Shown here: piece by piece, positions 8,116-16,931 of the stretch
Position numbering within the stretch: the first letter of the stretch is position 1
Layout: each line of letters opens with the position of its first letter
Assembly (NCBI GenBank): GCA_018608725.1
Contig: JABAZA010000084.1
Coordinates: forward strand, 1 to 57,020
Direction of reading: 5' to 3'
Origin: Flavobacteriaceae bacterium
GTDB lineage: Bacteria > Bacteroidota > Bacteroidia > Flavobacteriales > Flavobacteriaceae
Length of the DNA stretch: 57,020 nucleotides
Made by a program: the position numbers and the translations under genes
The notes under the pieces: generated by a model
The model's database searches: none
The model's input: the letters and a program-made list of their open reading frames with translations, nothing else
Told to the model about the DNA's origin: nothing

Positions 8116-8516
8116 GCTTGTTTTTTATAGGCCATTACTTTAATTTCAACAACCAAATCGGGATGAGGAAGTTGGTGAACCGCAACTGTAGTACGTGTAG
8201 GACCGGTTTCTGAACTGAAAAACTCAGCATAGACTTTGTTGTATCCAGCAAAATCGTTCATATTTACCAAAAAGGTAGTTACATCAACCACATCTTCTAG
8301 GCTGGCTCCTTCGTTGATTAAATTGGTGTTTATATTTTGAAGGACTTCACGTGTTTGAGTTTCAATATTTAAGTGCTTTGTGCCCATTTCATCAATTCGA
8401 TCCACCCCTGCAATACTATTGTCTGCACGTCTCGAACTGGTCCCTGATACAAAGATAAAATCTCCAACACGTTTGGTGTGTGGATAGGCGCCTCTTGGTG
8501 TTACTTTGGTACTCAT
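8112..8516 (-). CDS. RidA-family 2-aminomuconate deaminase
   Basis: A 134-residue RidA/YjgF-fold trimeric deaminase. R108 (GPTRTTVAV), which binds the substrate carboxylate, and E124 (VVEIKVMA) are in place. Generic RidA proteins hydrolyse reactive enamines. The homologue found in nitrobenzoate and kynurenine operons acts on 2-aminomuconate, releasing ammonia to give 4-oxalocrotonate. Placement next to AMSDH and kmo supports the specific role. The assignment rests on context because the fold alone does not fix the substrate. Confidence 0.87.
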   Translation of the reverse strand: MSTKVTPRGAYPHTKRVGDFIFVSGTSSRRADNSIAGVDRIDEMGTKHLNIETQTREVLQNINTNLINEGASLEDVVDVTTFLVNMNDFAGYNKVYAEFFSSETGPTRTTVAVHQLPHPDLVVEIKVMAYKKQA

Positions 8517-8528
8517 AGTGCTTGTTTT

Positions 8529-9932
8529 TTAGTGCTTTAATGGTTTTGAAATTGCATCTTCCGAAAGAATACTGTTGGTTTCTTCTTGTATTTTTTTTAG
8601 TTGTTTTGATACACTTTCTTTGGGGTCTATTTTTTGATTTGATAACATGCTCAAAATTGCTTTGTCTTGGGCACGACCCACCGTCATGGCTTCCTTATAA
8701 CCAATCGTTTCTTTAAAAGTTACCAATGAATATTTCGAATAATAAGTCTCTGGGAATTCAGCTTCTAAAGCCATTTCAATTTTTCGTTTTTCTTGAAATA
8801 TTGGATTGGCGATATGGTCTTTCATTTCATGAAAATTGTCGATTGCTAAATCGGCAATTGCATCGGTATCCACTTTTCTGTGTATTTCAAAGGCTTTGAA
8901 TGTAGCTTCCCAATTGCCGTCATGAGTGTCTAAAAACGCATCAAATTCAACCACATCTTCAAAGGAACAATTCATGCCTTGTCCGTAAAATGGAACAATA
9001 GCGTGCGCAGCATCTCCGAGTAAAAGACTGTTGCCTTTATAATGCCAAGGAAAACATTTAACGGTTCCTAAAGGAGCTGTTGGGTTTTCAAAAAACTCAT
9101 CTACTAAATCCGGCATTAAGTCCAGTGCATCAGGAAACTCCTTTTTAAAAAATTCGGTAACAATTTCAGGAGTTGTTAAATTATTGAAATTATAGGCCCC
9201 TGATTCGTAACTTAGAAAGAGAGTAACTGTAAAACTACCATCTAAATTAGGCAATGCAATAATCATAAAATCGCCTCTTGGCCATATATGAAGGGCATTT
9301 TTATAAGCTCTAAAGTCGCCATTTTTTGTAGGTTGAATGGTGAGTTCTTTATAGCCGTGGGTCAGATAATTCTGAGAAAAACTGAATAAAAATTTACGTT
9401 CTTGGAAATAACTTTTTCTTAGGGAGGAGCCTGCGCCATCTGTTCCAAAGATGAGGTCTGCTGATACTTCAAAAGCTTCGCCAGTAGTAGTATCTTCAAA
9501 AAATCCTACTTTGGATTCGAAATCTACTTTTTGACAGCGTTTTTCAAATTCAATGCTTACATTGTCCAAAGCTTCCGCTTCATCTAATAAAAGAGCGGTC
9601 AGTAATTCTCTTGATATGGAATTTATAAATTCATTTTTACGTCCGCTGTAGTTAGAAAGAACGGTATTTCCTTCAATATCGTGAATCATTCTTCCGTGCA
9701 TTGGAATGCATAAGGATTCAACTTTTGATTCCAATCCAACCATTTTAATCGCTTTGAGTCCACGATTTGAAAATGCTAAATTGATAGAACGTCCCGCACT
9801 GATATCTACTTTTCGTAAATCTTGACGCATTTCAATGACACGAACTCTAAATCCGCGTTGACCCAGTCGCAAAGCGAGTAAGGACCCACAGAGTCCTGCA
9901 CCAATAATCAATATGGATTCTTGTTTAGGCAT
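8529..9932 (-). CDS. kmo: Kynurenine 3-monooxygenase
   Basis: FAD/NADPH aromatic hydroxylase that converts L-kynurenine to 3-hydroxykynurenine. The 467 residues begin with the FAD-binding GAGLCG (11-16) and RVIEMRQDLR. The second FAD motif is LLLGDAAHAIVPFYGQGMNC, typical of KMO, followed by the FEDVVEFD helix. The C-terminal membrane anchor of the mitochondrial enzyme is not evident, consistent with a soluble bacterial form. It overlaps the upstream kynU stop by eight bases. Confidence 0.96.
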   Translation of the reverse strand: MPKQESILIIGAGLCGSLLALRLGQRGFRVRVIEMRQDLRKVDISAGRSINLAFSNRGLKAIKMVGLESKVESLCIPMHGRMIHDIEGNTVLSNYSGRKNEFINSISRELLTALLLDEAEALDNVSIEFEKRCQKVDFESKVGFFEDTTTGEAFEVSADLIFGTDGAGSSLRKSYFQERKFLFSFSQNYLTHGYKELTIQPTKNGDFRAYKNALHIWPRGDFMIIALPNLDGSFTVTLFLSYESGAYNFNNLTTPEIVTEFFKKEFPDALDLMPDLVDEFFENPTAPLGTVKCFPWHYKGNSLLLGDAAHAIVPFYGQGMNCSFEDVVEFDAFLDTHDGNWEATFKAFEIHRKVDTDAIADLAIDNFHEMKDHIANPIFQEKRKIEMALEAEFPETYYSKYSLVTFKETIGYKEAMTVGRAQDKAILSMLSNQKIDPKESVSKQLKKIQEETNSILSEDAISKPLKH

Positions 9933-11196
9933 TTAAAATAGTTTTTAAGATTTCTACCATTTTATAAACGTCTTCAAAGGAATTGTAAAAAGGGGTAGGA
10001 GCACAACGAATCACATCGGGTGTTCTCCAGTCTGTAATCACATGTGCTTCTGTGAGTTTAGTGTGAAGAGTTTTGTTAGCGTTTTTTACTTGTATGGACA
10101 ATTGGCATCCTCTTTGTTCAGGATCTTTTGGAGTTATTATAGAAATATTTTTATTGTTTAAATTCAAAATAAGATATTCTAAGTATCCCGTTAGTTGTAT
10201 AGATTTTGTTCTTAATGCTTGCATTCCAACTTCACTGAATAATTCCAATGACGCTTTAATTGCCGCCATGGATAAAATGGGTGGATTGCTTAATTGCCAA
10301 CCTTCTGCACCGGGGGTGATATCTAAGGGTTGTCGCATGTCAAAACGGGTTTCTTTGTTTTGACTCCACCAACCTGCAAACCGTTTTAAGGAAGTGTCAT
10401 GGGCATATCGTTCGTGAACAAAAATCCCGCCAAGACTCCCAGGGCCAGAATTCATATATTTATAGGTACACCAAGCTGCAAAATCCACTCCTGATTCATG
10501 TAGTTTTGGCTGAATATTTCCTACGCCATGTGCCAAGTCAATTCCAACTTTGCACTCCTTTTGATGACCCAATTCGGCAATTCGTTTTAAATCTAAGAAT
10601 TGTCCTGTATAATAATTAACGCCTCCAATTAATAGTAAAGCAATTTCATCGCCTTGAGTTTTTAAAATGGATTCTAAATCCTCGATATTTAGAAGTGTTT
10701 CACCATCTCTTGGGCTCCATTCTATAAGTGACTCTGAAGGATCAAATCCATGGAACTGTAACTGTGTTTCTACAGCGTAACGATCGGATGGAAAGGCGTC
10801 ACTTTCAATCACGATTTTGTATTTTGTTTCAGTCGGTTGATAAAAAGAAACCATCAGTAAATGAAGATTTGTTGTCAGTGTATTCATGATGACCACTTCT
10901 ATCGGTTTTGCTCCTACAATCTCCGCCATGGTTTCAGTAAGAAATTCGTGGTAAGGCATCCAAGGATTTTTGGCTTCAAAATGTCCTTCTACTCCAAGTT
11001 TTGCCCAATCATCTAGCTCTTGTTGTATGTGATTTTTAGTTTGTTTAGGTTGAAGTCCTAAAGAGTTTCCTGTGAAGTATAACCACTCCTCACCGTCTGC
11101 ATTTTTAGGAATGTGAAACTTTTCACGGTAGTTTGCTAAAGGATCTTTTTGATCTTGAGCTTTAGCATAATCGATTCCAGGCTTATGACTTGTCAA
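9925..11196 (-). CDS. kynU: Kynureninase
   Basis: PLP enzyme that cleaves 3-hydroxykynurenine or kynurenine to 3-hydroxyanthranilate or anthranilate plus alanine. The 423 residues include YFTGNSLGLQPK near the N terminus, the aspartate pair GIDLAHGVGN, and the PLP lysine K246 in WCTYKYMNSGPGSLGG. It is the first gene of the operon. No ATG precedes the conserved region. The likely start is TTG at 11194-11196, and an in-frame TAA lies just upstream of it. A TATTTTTG -7 box lies about 25 bases before it. Confidence 0.95.
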   Translation of the reverse strand: MTSHKPGIDYAKAQDQKDPLANYREKFHIPKNADGEEWLYFTGNSLGLQPKQTKNHIQQELDDWAKLGVEGHFEAKNPWMPYHEFLTETMAEIVGAKPIEVVIMNTLTTNLHLLMVSFYQPTETKYKIVIESDAFPSDRYAVETQLQFHGFDPSESLIEWSPRDGETLLNIEDLESILKTQGDEIALLLIGGVNYYTGQFLDLKRIAELGHQKECKVGIDLAHGVGNIQPKLHESGVDFAAWCTYKYMNSGPGSLGGIFVHERYAHDTSLKRFAGWWSQNKETRFDMRQPLDITPGAEGWQLSNPPILSMAAIKASLELFSEVGMQALRTKSIQLTGYLEYLILNLNNKNISIITPKDPEQRGCQLSIQVKNANKTLHTKLTEAHVITDWRTPDVIRCAPTPFYNSFEDVYKMVEILKTILNA

Positions 11197-11218
11197 CAGT
11201 TAGTAGTTTGAATTCTCT

Positions 11219-11226
11219 CAAAAATA
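11219..11226 (-). promoter_or_regulatory. Candidate -7 box of the kynurenine operon
   Basis: TATTTTTG on the minus strand fits TAnnTTTG and would start transcription near 11213, about 17 bases before the kynU TTG. A -33 TTTG at the usual 19-21 base spacing is not seen. No obvious operator or attenuator structure appears between it and the gene. Confidence 0.4.
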
Positions 11227-11267
11227 AACAATTTTGATTGAAAAAAAATGGAATTGCAGTCTAAAAA

Positions 11268-11930
11268 TTAATGGTTTGATTTAAGTAAGTGTGGAAATTT
11301 CTGTTGAAATTTTCGTAAACGGGGTATAGAAACATTCCGTATGTAGGAATTATTGGGATGCAAACGCTCATAATTTTGATGATAGTCTTCACCTTTCCAA
11401 AATTTTTGAAATGGATAGACTTCTGCTGCAATGGTTGCATTTAACGATTTTGCAAGTGCTTCTTTTTTTAGTTCTATAAGTGTTTTTTGAGTTTCATTTT
11501 GATAAAAAATAATAGAGCGGTATTGCGATCCTCTATCAGGTCCTTGACCATTGACTTGAGTCGCATTTTGAGACCCAAAATACACATCTAGTAGGGTTGA
11601 GAAGCTGACAACTGTGGGGTCGTAAATAACTTCTACTGCTTCGGCATGACCTGTCCTACCTGTGTTGCTTGATTGGTAGGTTGGGTTCTTTGTATGACCG
11701 CCTGCATAGCCATTAATGACTTCTGAAACGCCTTTGACACTTTCATAAACTGCTTCGACACACCAAAAGCAACCACTGGCAAAATAGGCACGTGCCATAC
11801 CATCTTTGAGAGGGACTTCAACTGGGGAAGCATTCTTTATGTCAAGTTGATTTTTAGAGTCTTCTTTTTTTGTTTGACAACTTATAAAACTGAAAGTCAG
11901 ACAAAGCAGTAATGTGGCAAGATTTTTCAT
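11268..11930 (-). CDS. msrA: Peptide-methionine (S)-S-oxide reductase, lipoprotein form
   Basis: Repairs methionine-S-sulfoxide in proteins. Of 220 residues, 1-18 form a lipoprotein signal with lipobox FISC (C18), so this enzyme is exported and lipid anchored, unlike cytoplasmic MsrA. The catalytic GCFWCVEA has C54 as the sulfenate-forming cysteine, with C57 three residues later. The typical MsrA blocks GYAGGHTKNPTY and FWKGEDYHQNY follow. It is a single gene flanked by the kynurenine operon and a terminator, and its own promoter is not obvious. Confidence 0.95.
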   Translation of the reverse strand: MKNLATLLLCLTFSFISCQTKKEDSKNQLDIKNASPVEVPLKDGMARAYFASGCFWCVEAVYESVKGVSEVINGYAGGHTKNPTYQSSNTGRTGHAEAVEVIYDPTVVSFSTLLDVYFGSQNATQVNGQGPDRGSQYRSIIFYQNETQKTLIELKKEALAKSLNATIAAEVYPFQKFWKGEDYHQNYERLHPNNSYIRNVSIPRLRKFQQKFPHLLKSNH

Positions 11931-12001
11931 GGAAGTATTTGTTAATTTATGGAATAAAACTACAATCCAGATTTTATAAAAGTGTGAAAATTATATTAAA
12001 T

Positions 12002-12037
12002 AAAAAAAGCCCTCATTAAAAATGAAGGCTTTGAATA
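12002..12037 (-). terminator. Rho-independent terminator of the Nif3/zinc-ribbon operon
   Basis: On the minus strand AAAGCC-T-TCAT and ATGA-G-GGCTTT pair around an AT-rich loop and are followed by seven T. It lies 16-50 bases past the stop of the zinc-ribbon-family gene, between it and msrA. Confidence 0.8.
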
Positions 12038-12052
12038 ATTTGTAGGAAAAAA

Positions 12053-12832
12053 CTAAAGTTTAGAAATTAATTTTTCCATTTTAATTTTTTGTTCTTCAGC
12101 TAAGACAGCATCTACTAAAATTCGACCACTGTGTTCATCTGTAATGATTTTTTTACGAGATGCAATTTCCATTTGCACTTGTGGTGGGATTGTAAAGTAA
12201 GATCCACCCGAAGCTCCTCTTTCAATAGGAACAATGGCTAAGCCATTTTTGACGTTTGTACGTATTTTAGTATAAGCTTTTACAAGGCGTTCTTCAATAT
12301 TTTTTTTGTAATCCTCTGATTTAGCTAATAGAAGTTTTTCTTCTTTTTCGGTTTCAGCAAGGATTGCATCAAGATCGGCTTTTTTGTGTTTTAAATGTGT
12401 TTCACGTTCTTCTAAACGTTCTTTTGTAGAAGAAATTACAGCATTTTTTTGTTCCATCTGAGCCATAAATTCTTTGATGTATTTTTCAGCCAATTGGATT
12501 TCTAATTCTTGGAACTCAACTTCTTTAGTTAAAGAATTAAATTCACGATTGTTACGAACATTTTTTTGTTGCTCAGTATATTTTTTAATCAATCCAGTAG
12601 CTTCCTCAATAAGAATCTTTTTAGATTTTATTTGATTTTCGATTTCAGCAAGATTTTCTTCAAACTTTTCAACTCTGTTTTTGAATCCTTCAACATCGTC
12701 TTCTAAATCTCTAACTTCTAAAGGAAGTTCTCCTCTTACATTTCTAATTTCGTCAACTCTTGAGTCGATTAATTGTAAATCATAAAGAGCTCTTAATCGA
12801 TCCTCTACGCTTAGTTCTTTCTTTTTAGCCAT
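12053..12832 (-). CDS. Coiled-coil protein of the C4 zinc-ribbon family with all zinc cysteines replaced
   Basis: 259 residues: a long coiled coil (about 10-195, rich in E, K, L) followed by the C-terminal module normally called the C4-type zinc ribbon (COG1579-like). The scaffold PPQVQMEI and GRIL is conserved. The two knuckles that should read CxxC are S208-G-G-S211 and D232-E-H-S235, so no zinc site remains. The gene follows the Nif3-like gene by two bases, an association common in this phylum. Function is unknown; RNA, ribosome or cell-envelope roles are speculative. Confidence 0.85.
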   Translation of the reverse strand: MAKKKELSVEDRLRALYDLQLIDSRVDEIRNVRGELPLEVRDLEDDVEGFKNRVEKFEENLAEIENQIKSKKILIEEATGLIKKYTEQQKNVRNNREFNSLTKEVEFQELEIQLAEKYIKEFMAQMEQKNAVISSTKERLEERETHLKHKKADLDAILAETEKEEKLLLAKSEDYKKNIEERLVKAYTKIRTNVKNGLAIVPIERGASGGSYFTIPPQVQMEIASRKKIITDEHSGRILVDAVLAEEQKIKMEKLISKL

Positions 12833-12834
12833 GC

Positions 12835-13929
12835 TTATTTGTACTTTACAGGATTTGTATTTGTCTTTGATAAAAGGACTGCAAAATTAGTAATTTTTTT
12901 CTTAAGATGAGCAACTAAAATATTTTTTATATGTTGCTCACTTTCATAGTGCCCAACGTCTGCTAGTACAATCTTGTTTTCTGCACTAAAAAAGTCATGA
13001 TATTTTAGATCTGCTGTAATAAAGGCATCTGCACCAACAGCTTTAGCGGCTTCAATCGCAAAGCTTCCTGATCCGCCTAAAACAGCTACTTTTTGTATAG
13101 GGGTTTCTAATAATTCAGAATGCCTTATAACCGAACTGTTTAAACGGCTTTTTAATAAGTTTATAAATGAAGCTCCATCCATTGGTTGCTCCAATAAACC
13201 AACCATCCCCATCCCAATATGTTGATTTTTATTTTCTAATGTCACAACTTCATAAGGAACTTCTTCGTAGGGGTGGGTGCTGAAAAGTGCTTTCAGAACG
13301 TCATTTTCTAAATGTTTAGCAAAGCTAACCGTGATTTTTGTTTCTGAAACTTTTTGTAATTCATGTTTAGCTCCAATAACAGGGTTGGAATGCTCATTAC
13401 CTTTAAAAGTTCCAGTACCGGTACTATTGAAACTACACTCTGTGTAATTCCCGATGCTTCCAGCACCACACGCAAACAAGGCTGTTCTTGTGGCGTCTGC
13501 ATCTTTTTCTGGGACATAAGTGGTCAATTGCTTGATTGTGCCCGCTTGTGGAATTAAAATAGCTTTGTTTTTTAGTCCTAATAGATCGCAAAGTCCAGCA
13601 TTCGCCCCTTCAAAAGCATTGTCTAGTGCTGTATGAATGGCGTAAATAGCAATTTTATGTTTGATTGCTTTGATTAATACACGTTCTACATAAGTTTTTC
13701 CCGTTATTTTTTTGAGTCCTTTAAAAATAATCGGATGAAAACTAATAATCAAATTACATTGGTTTTCAATAGCCTCATCGACGACCGCTTCAAGGGTGTC
13801 CAACGTGACCAATACCCCTGTTAATTCAGTGTTTTTATCACCGACCAAAAGGCCTACATTATCAAATTCTTCAGCATAGGCAAGTGGAGCCAAAGCCTCT
13901 AAATGCGTAATCACATCTTGAACTATCAT
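12835..13929 (-). CDS. Nif3-like dinuclear metal-centre protein (YqfO type)
   Basis: 364 residues, longer than the short Nif3/YbgI form (about 250) because a CutA-like domain is inserted in the middle (about 130-230), as in YqfO. Visible metal-site residues are H65 (ISFHPIIFKG), D103 (IHTALDNAF) and the C-terminal H and E in DVGHYESEQ. The family forms a hexameric toroid with a di-metal centre and has no settled function, despite database labels as GTP cyclohydrolase. It is divergent from lpxK across only 45 bases. Confidence 0.9.
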   Translation of the reverse strand: MIVQDVITHLEALAPLAYAEEFDNVGLLVGDKNTELTGVLVTLDTLEAVVDEAIENQCNLIISFHPIIFKGLKKITGKTYVERVLIKAIKHKIAIYAIHTALDNAFEGANAGLCDLLGLKNKAILIPQAGTIKQLTTYVPEKDADATRTALFACGAGSIGNYTECSFNSTGTGTFKGNEHSNPVIGAKHELQKVSETKITVSFAKHLENDVLKALFSTHPYEEVPYEVVTLENKNQHIGMGMVGLLEQPMDGASFINLLKSRLNSSVIRHSELLETPIQKVAVLGGSGSFAIEAAKAVGADAFITADLKYHDFFSAENKIVLADVGHYESEQHIKNILVAHLKKKITNFAVLLSKTNTNPVKYK

Positions 13930-13946
13930 AAGTTTTTGTTTAAGTT

Positions 13947-13969
13947 CAAAGATAAAATAATTACTTTCG
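13947..13969. promoter_or_regulatory. Back-to-back -7 boxes for Nif3-like gene and lpxK
   Basis: The minus-strand box TATCTTTG occupies 13947-13954 and serves the Nif3-like operon. The plus-strand box TACTTTCG (one mismatch to TAnnTTTG) occupies 13962-13969 and ends five bases before the lpxK ATG at 13975. The two polymerase sites would overlap physically, so simultaneous initiation is unlikely. Confidence 0.5.
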
Positions 13970-13974
13970 TTGCA

Positions 13975-14979
13975 ATGAAGCTTTTTAGAAAAATATTATT
14001 TCCCTTTGTACCCTTCTATTATGCGGCGGTGTTTTTAAGGAATAAATTCTATGATTGGTCGCTCTATAAGTCCAAATCTTATGAGTTTCCATTGCTCTGT
14101 GTTGGTAATTTATCAGTAGGTGGAACTGGAAAAACACCCATGATCGAATATTTAATTTCACTACTCGATTCTAAATATAAGTTAGCAACCCTAAGCCGTG
14201 GGTATGGACGAAAGTCCAAAGGTTTTCTTATAGCGAGTTCAGGTGTAAGATCTCAAGATATTGGAGATGAGCCTTTACAGATTTATAATAAATTTAAAAA
14301 CATTACGGTTTCTGTTGATGCTGATCGTCAGAATGGATTAAAGCGTCTCTTTCAAAATGATCCTTCTTTGGAAGTTGTGTTGTTAGACGATGCGTTTCAA
14401 CACCGAAAAGTCACGGCCGGATTTAATATTCTGTTAACCGCATACGATCAATTGTATTGTGATGATTTTGTTTTGCCTACGGGAAACCTTAGAGAGCCTA
14501 AATCGGGTGCCAAACGTGCACAGGTGATTGTAGTAAGCAAGTGTCCAGAACAGATGAGTGGTTTAGAGAAAACACAAATCAAAAAACGGTTAAATCCAGA
14601 ATCCAATCAAGCCGTATTTTTTAGTAGTATTCAGTATAGTGATAGGTTGAGGTCATCTACTTCAAGTCGAGATTTGAAAGATTTAATAGGAATTCATTTC
14701 ACATTGGTAACAGGGATTGCAAACCCAACTCCTTTGGTTGAGTATTTAATTAATTTAGGACTTGATTTTGAGCATTTGAATTTCAAAGATCATCATGAGT
14801 TTTCTAAATCTGAATTAGATTTGATTCATTCAAAATCGCTGGTAGTAACTACCGAAAAAGATTTTTCACGTTTACAATCAGAATCCAAAGATCAGATTTA
14901 CTATTTGCCTATTCAATTAAAAATAGATGAAGCAGCGGAGTTTGAACGTTTGGTGGAGACTTATGTTGAGGAGTTTTAG
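13975..14979 (+). CDS. lpxK: Tetraacyldisaccharide 4'-kinase
   Basis: Phosphorylates the 4' position of the lipid A disaccharide at the inner membrane. Residues about 7-25 form the N-terminal membrane-associated helix (ILFPFVPFYYAAVFL). The P-loop GNLSVGGTGKTPM is followed by LSRGYGRKSKG, DEPLQIY and the DDAFQHR signature. An in-frame ATG 72 bases upstream (13903) would add residues unlike the family and would overlap the Nif3-like coding region. MKLFRKILFP at 13975 is therefore preferred, giving 334 residues. Confidence 0.94.
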   Translation: MKLFRKILFPFVPFYYAAVFLRNKFYDWSLYKSKSYEFPLLCVGNLSVGGTGKTPMIEYLISLLDSKYKLATLSRGYGRKSKGFLIASSGVRSQDIGDEPLQIYNKFKNITVSVDADRQNGLKRLFQNDPSLEVVLLDDAFQHRKVTAGFNILLTAYDQLYCDDFVLPTGNLREPKSGAKRAQVIVVSKCPEQMSGLEKTQIKKRLNPESNQAVFFSSIQYSDRLRSSTSSRDLKDLIGIHFTLVTGIANPTPLVEYLINLGLDFEHLNFKDHHEFSKSELDLIHSKSLVVTTEKDFSRLQSESKDQIYYLPIQLKIDEAAEFERLVETYVEEF

Positions 14980-15014
14980 GGGTGATAAATTAGGCTAATG
15001 TGTAAAAAAAATAG

Positions 15015-16007
15015 CTAAACAGTTATCCTATAAATCAAATCTATGATACGGCTGGAGTAGCCTGTTTCATTATCGTACCATCCAATAATTTTTACCATCG
15101 TTCCAATGACAGAGGTCATTTGTGCATCAAAAACACAGGAATGCGTGTTTCCTACAATATCAACCGAAACAATGGGATCTTCGGTATATTCTAAAACTCC
15201 TTTAAAAGTCGTTTCTGAAGCCTTTTTAAATGCATTATTAATCGCTTCTACTGAGGTTTCTTTTTTAACATTAAATGTAATATCCGTGAGCGATCCGTTA
15301 ATAACCGGCACTCGAATTCCACAACCTCCAATACAGTTGGCTAATTCTGGAAAAACTTTTGTCAATGCTTTTGCTGCTCCTGTTGTTGTAGGGACAATAG
15401 ACTGTCCTGCAGCGCGAGCCCGTCTTAAATCTTTGTGGGGTTGGTCGTGTAAACTCTGATCGGTTGTATAGGAATGAACCGTTGTGATGTACGCTTGATT
15501 AATACCGCAAAGTTCATTGATAATGGACACCATTGGCGCGGCATTATTGGTGGTACATGAAGCATTTGAAATGATGCTGTCTTTTGTGTTTAATAAATCA
15601 TCATTAACTCCTAATACAACTGTTTTAAGATCGTCATCTAGTGGAGGAACACTCAAAATAACTTTGGTAGCTCCGTTGGTAATATGGTGAGTTAACTCTT
15701 TTTGGGTTTTAAATTTTCCAGTGGCTTCAATGACAATATCCACATCGTAGGGCATCCAGTTGAGGTTTTTAGGATGGGTTTTGTTTAAGACAGGAATGGT
15801 TTTTCCATCAAAGATGATGTTTGAAAAATTGCTAGAAACAGGACTGTTTAAAGTGCCGTGAATACTGTCGTACTTGAGTAGATGTGCTAAGGTTTTAGTG
15901 TCCGCCAGATCGTTAATAGCAACTACTTCAATCGTAGGATGGGATTGCAGGAGTCTAAACACCCGCCGACCAATACGCCCAAAGCCGTTAATGGCAACCC
16001 GTACCAT
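15015..16007 (-). CDS. gapA: Glyceraldehyde-3-phosphate dehydrogenase, type I
   Basis: NAD-dependent glycolytic and gluconeogenic enzyme. The 330 residues have the Rossmann motif NGFGRIGR, D33 in INDLAD, which selects NAD over NADP, catalytic C151 (SNASCTTN) and H178 (TTVHSYT). The downstream blocks RRARAAGQSIVPT and WYDNETGYSSR are standard. The second cysteine of the common CTTNC motif is Asn. It lies two bases after lipA and is probably cotranscribed with it. Flavobacteria often have more than one gap gene, so this may not be the main glycolytic form. Confidence 0.95.
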   Translation of the reverse strand: MVRVAINGFGRIGRRVFRLLQSHPTIEVVAINDLADTKTLAHLLKYDSIHGTLNSPVSSNFSNIIFDGKTIPVLNKTHPKNLNWMPYDVDIVIEATGKFKTQKELTHHITNGATKVILSVPPLDDDLKTVVLGVNDDLLNTKDSIISNASCTTNNAAPMVSIINELCGINQAYITTVHSYTTDQSLHDQPHKDLRRARAAGQSIVPTTTGAAKALTKVFPELANCIGGCGIRVPVINGSLTDITFNVKKETSVEAINNAFKKASETTFKGVLEYTEDPIVSVDIVGNTHSCVFDAQMTSVIGTMVKIIGWYDNETGYSSRIIDLIYRITV

Positions 16008-16009
16008 GA

Positions 16010-16885
16010 TTAGTTGATGTGTTTTTGAGCTTTATAAGAAGATCTTACCAATGCACTACTTTCAACATGACGAAAGCCTAAATCCAATCCAATGTTTTCG
16101 TATTCTTTGAATTGATCTGGAGTGATGAATTGCTTGACTGGTAAATGTTTTTTACTTGGTTGCAAGTATTGACCAATTGTAACCACGTCCACATCTGCAT
16201 TCTTTATGTCGTGAAGGGTTTCAATCACTTCATCTCGAGTTTCTCCGAGACCAAGCATCAGGCCTGTTTTTGTGCGGCGTTGTCCTTGATCTTTTAGATA
16301 TTTTAAAACACACAAGCTTTTATCGTATTTTGCTTGAATTCGTACTTCACGTGTCAAACGTCTTACCGTTTCCATATTGTGAGATACAACTTCGGGTGCG
16401 ACCTCAATAATACGGTCGATATGTTTTTCAATTCCTTGAAAGTCTGGGATTAAAGTTTCCATAGTGATGTTTGGATTCATGCGTCTCACCGCTTTCACGG
16501 TTTCTGCCCACATGATGCTTCCCATGTCTTTTAAGTCATCTCTATCTACACTTGTTAGTACAGCGTGTTTGATATTCATGATTTTGATGGAACGTGCTAC
16601 TTTTTCAGGTTCGTCCCAATCTACAGTTTCTGGGCGTCCAGTTTTAACGCCACAAAACCCACAAGAACGCGTGCAAATATTCCCTAAAATCATAAAAGTC
16701 GCTGTGCCTTCACCCCAGCATTCTCCCATATTAGGGCAACTTCCCGAAGCACAGATTGTGTTGAGGTTGTATTTGTCAACGAGACCTCTAAGCTCAGTGT
16801 ATTTTTTACCTGTTGGCAGTTTGACACGAAGCCATTTCGGTTTCGGTTGTCTTACAATTGGATCTGAAAGTGTTTCTACAGCCAT
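16010..16885 (-). CDS. lipA: Lipoyl synthase
   Basis: Radical SAM enzyme that inserts two sulfurs into protein-bound octanoyl groups of lipoate-dependent complexes. Both 4Fe-4S sites are intact in 291 residues: the auxiliary C45-x4-C50-x5-C56 (CASGSCPNMGEC) and the radical-SAM C71-x3-C75-x2-C78 (CTRSCGFC). The C-terminal serine block ESSALVRSSYKA, which contributes a ligand to the sacrificial cluster, is present. A TATCTTTG -7 box at 16903-16910 lies 18 bases before the start. Confidence 0.97.
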   Translation of the reverse strand: MAVETLSDPIVRQPKPKWLRVKLPTGKKYTELRGLVDKYNLNTICASGSCPNMGECWGEGTATFMILGNICTRSCGFCGVKTGRPETVDWDEPEKVARSIKIMNIKHAVLTSVDRDDLKDMGSIMWAETVKAVRRMNPNITMETLIPDFQGIEKHIDRIIEVAPEVVSHNMETVRRLTREVRIQAKYDKSLCVLKYLKDQGQRRTKTGLMLGLGETRDEVIETLHDIKNADVDVVTIGQYLQPSKKHLPVKQFITPDQFKEYENIGLDLGFRHVESSALVRSSYKAQKHIN

Positions 16886-16902
16886 GCGTTCAATTTGAAT
16901 GG

Positions 16903-16910
16903 CAAAGATA
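16903..16910 (-). promoter_or_regulatory. -7 box of lipA-gapA
   Basis: TATCTTTG on the minus strand is a perfect TAnnTTTG. A start of transcription near 16897 would leave a leader of about 12 bases. No -33 TTTG is evident. Confidence 0.45.
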
Positions 16911-16931
16911 CAAAGTATTCTTATAAATTAA

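Noticed and set aside
13903-13974. Longer N terminus for LpxK
   Set aside because: It would overlap the divergent Nif3-like gene and both promoters, and the family starts with the hydrophobic helix at 13975.
15006-15040. Terminator between lpxK and gapA
   Set aside because: Only weak pairing (TAGGCTA with TAGCTA) and a poorly placed A-run are present, so it does not meet a reasonable standard.
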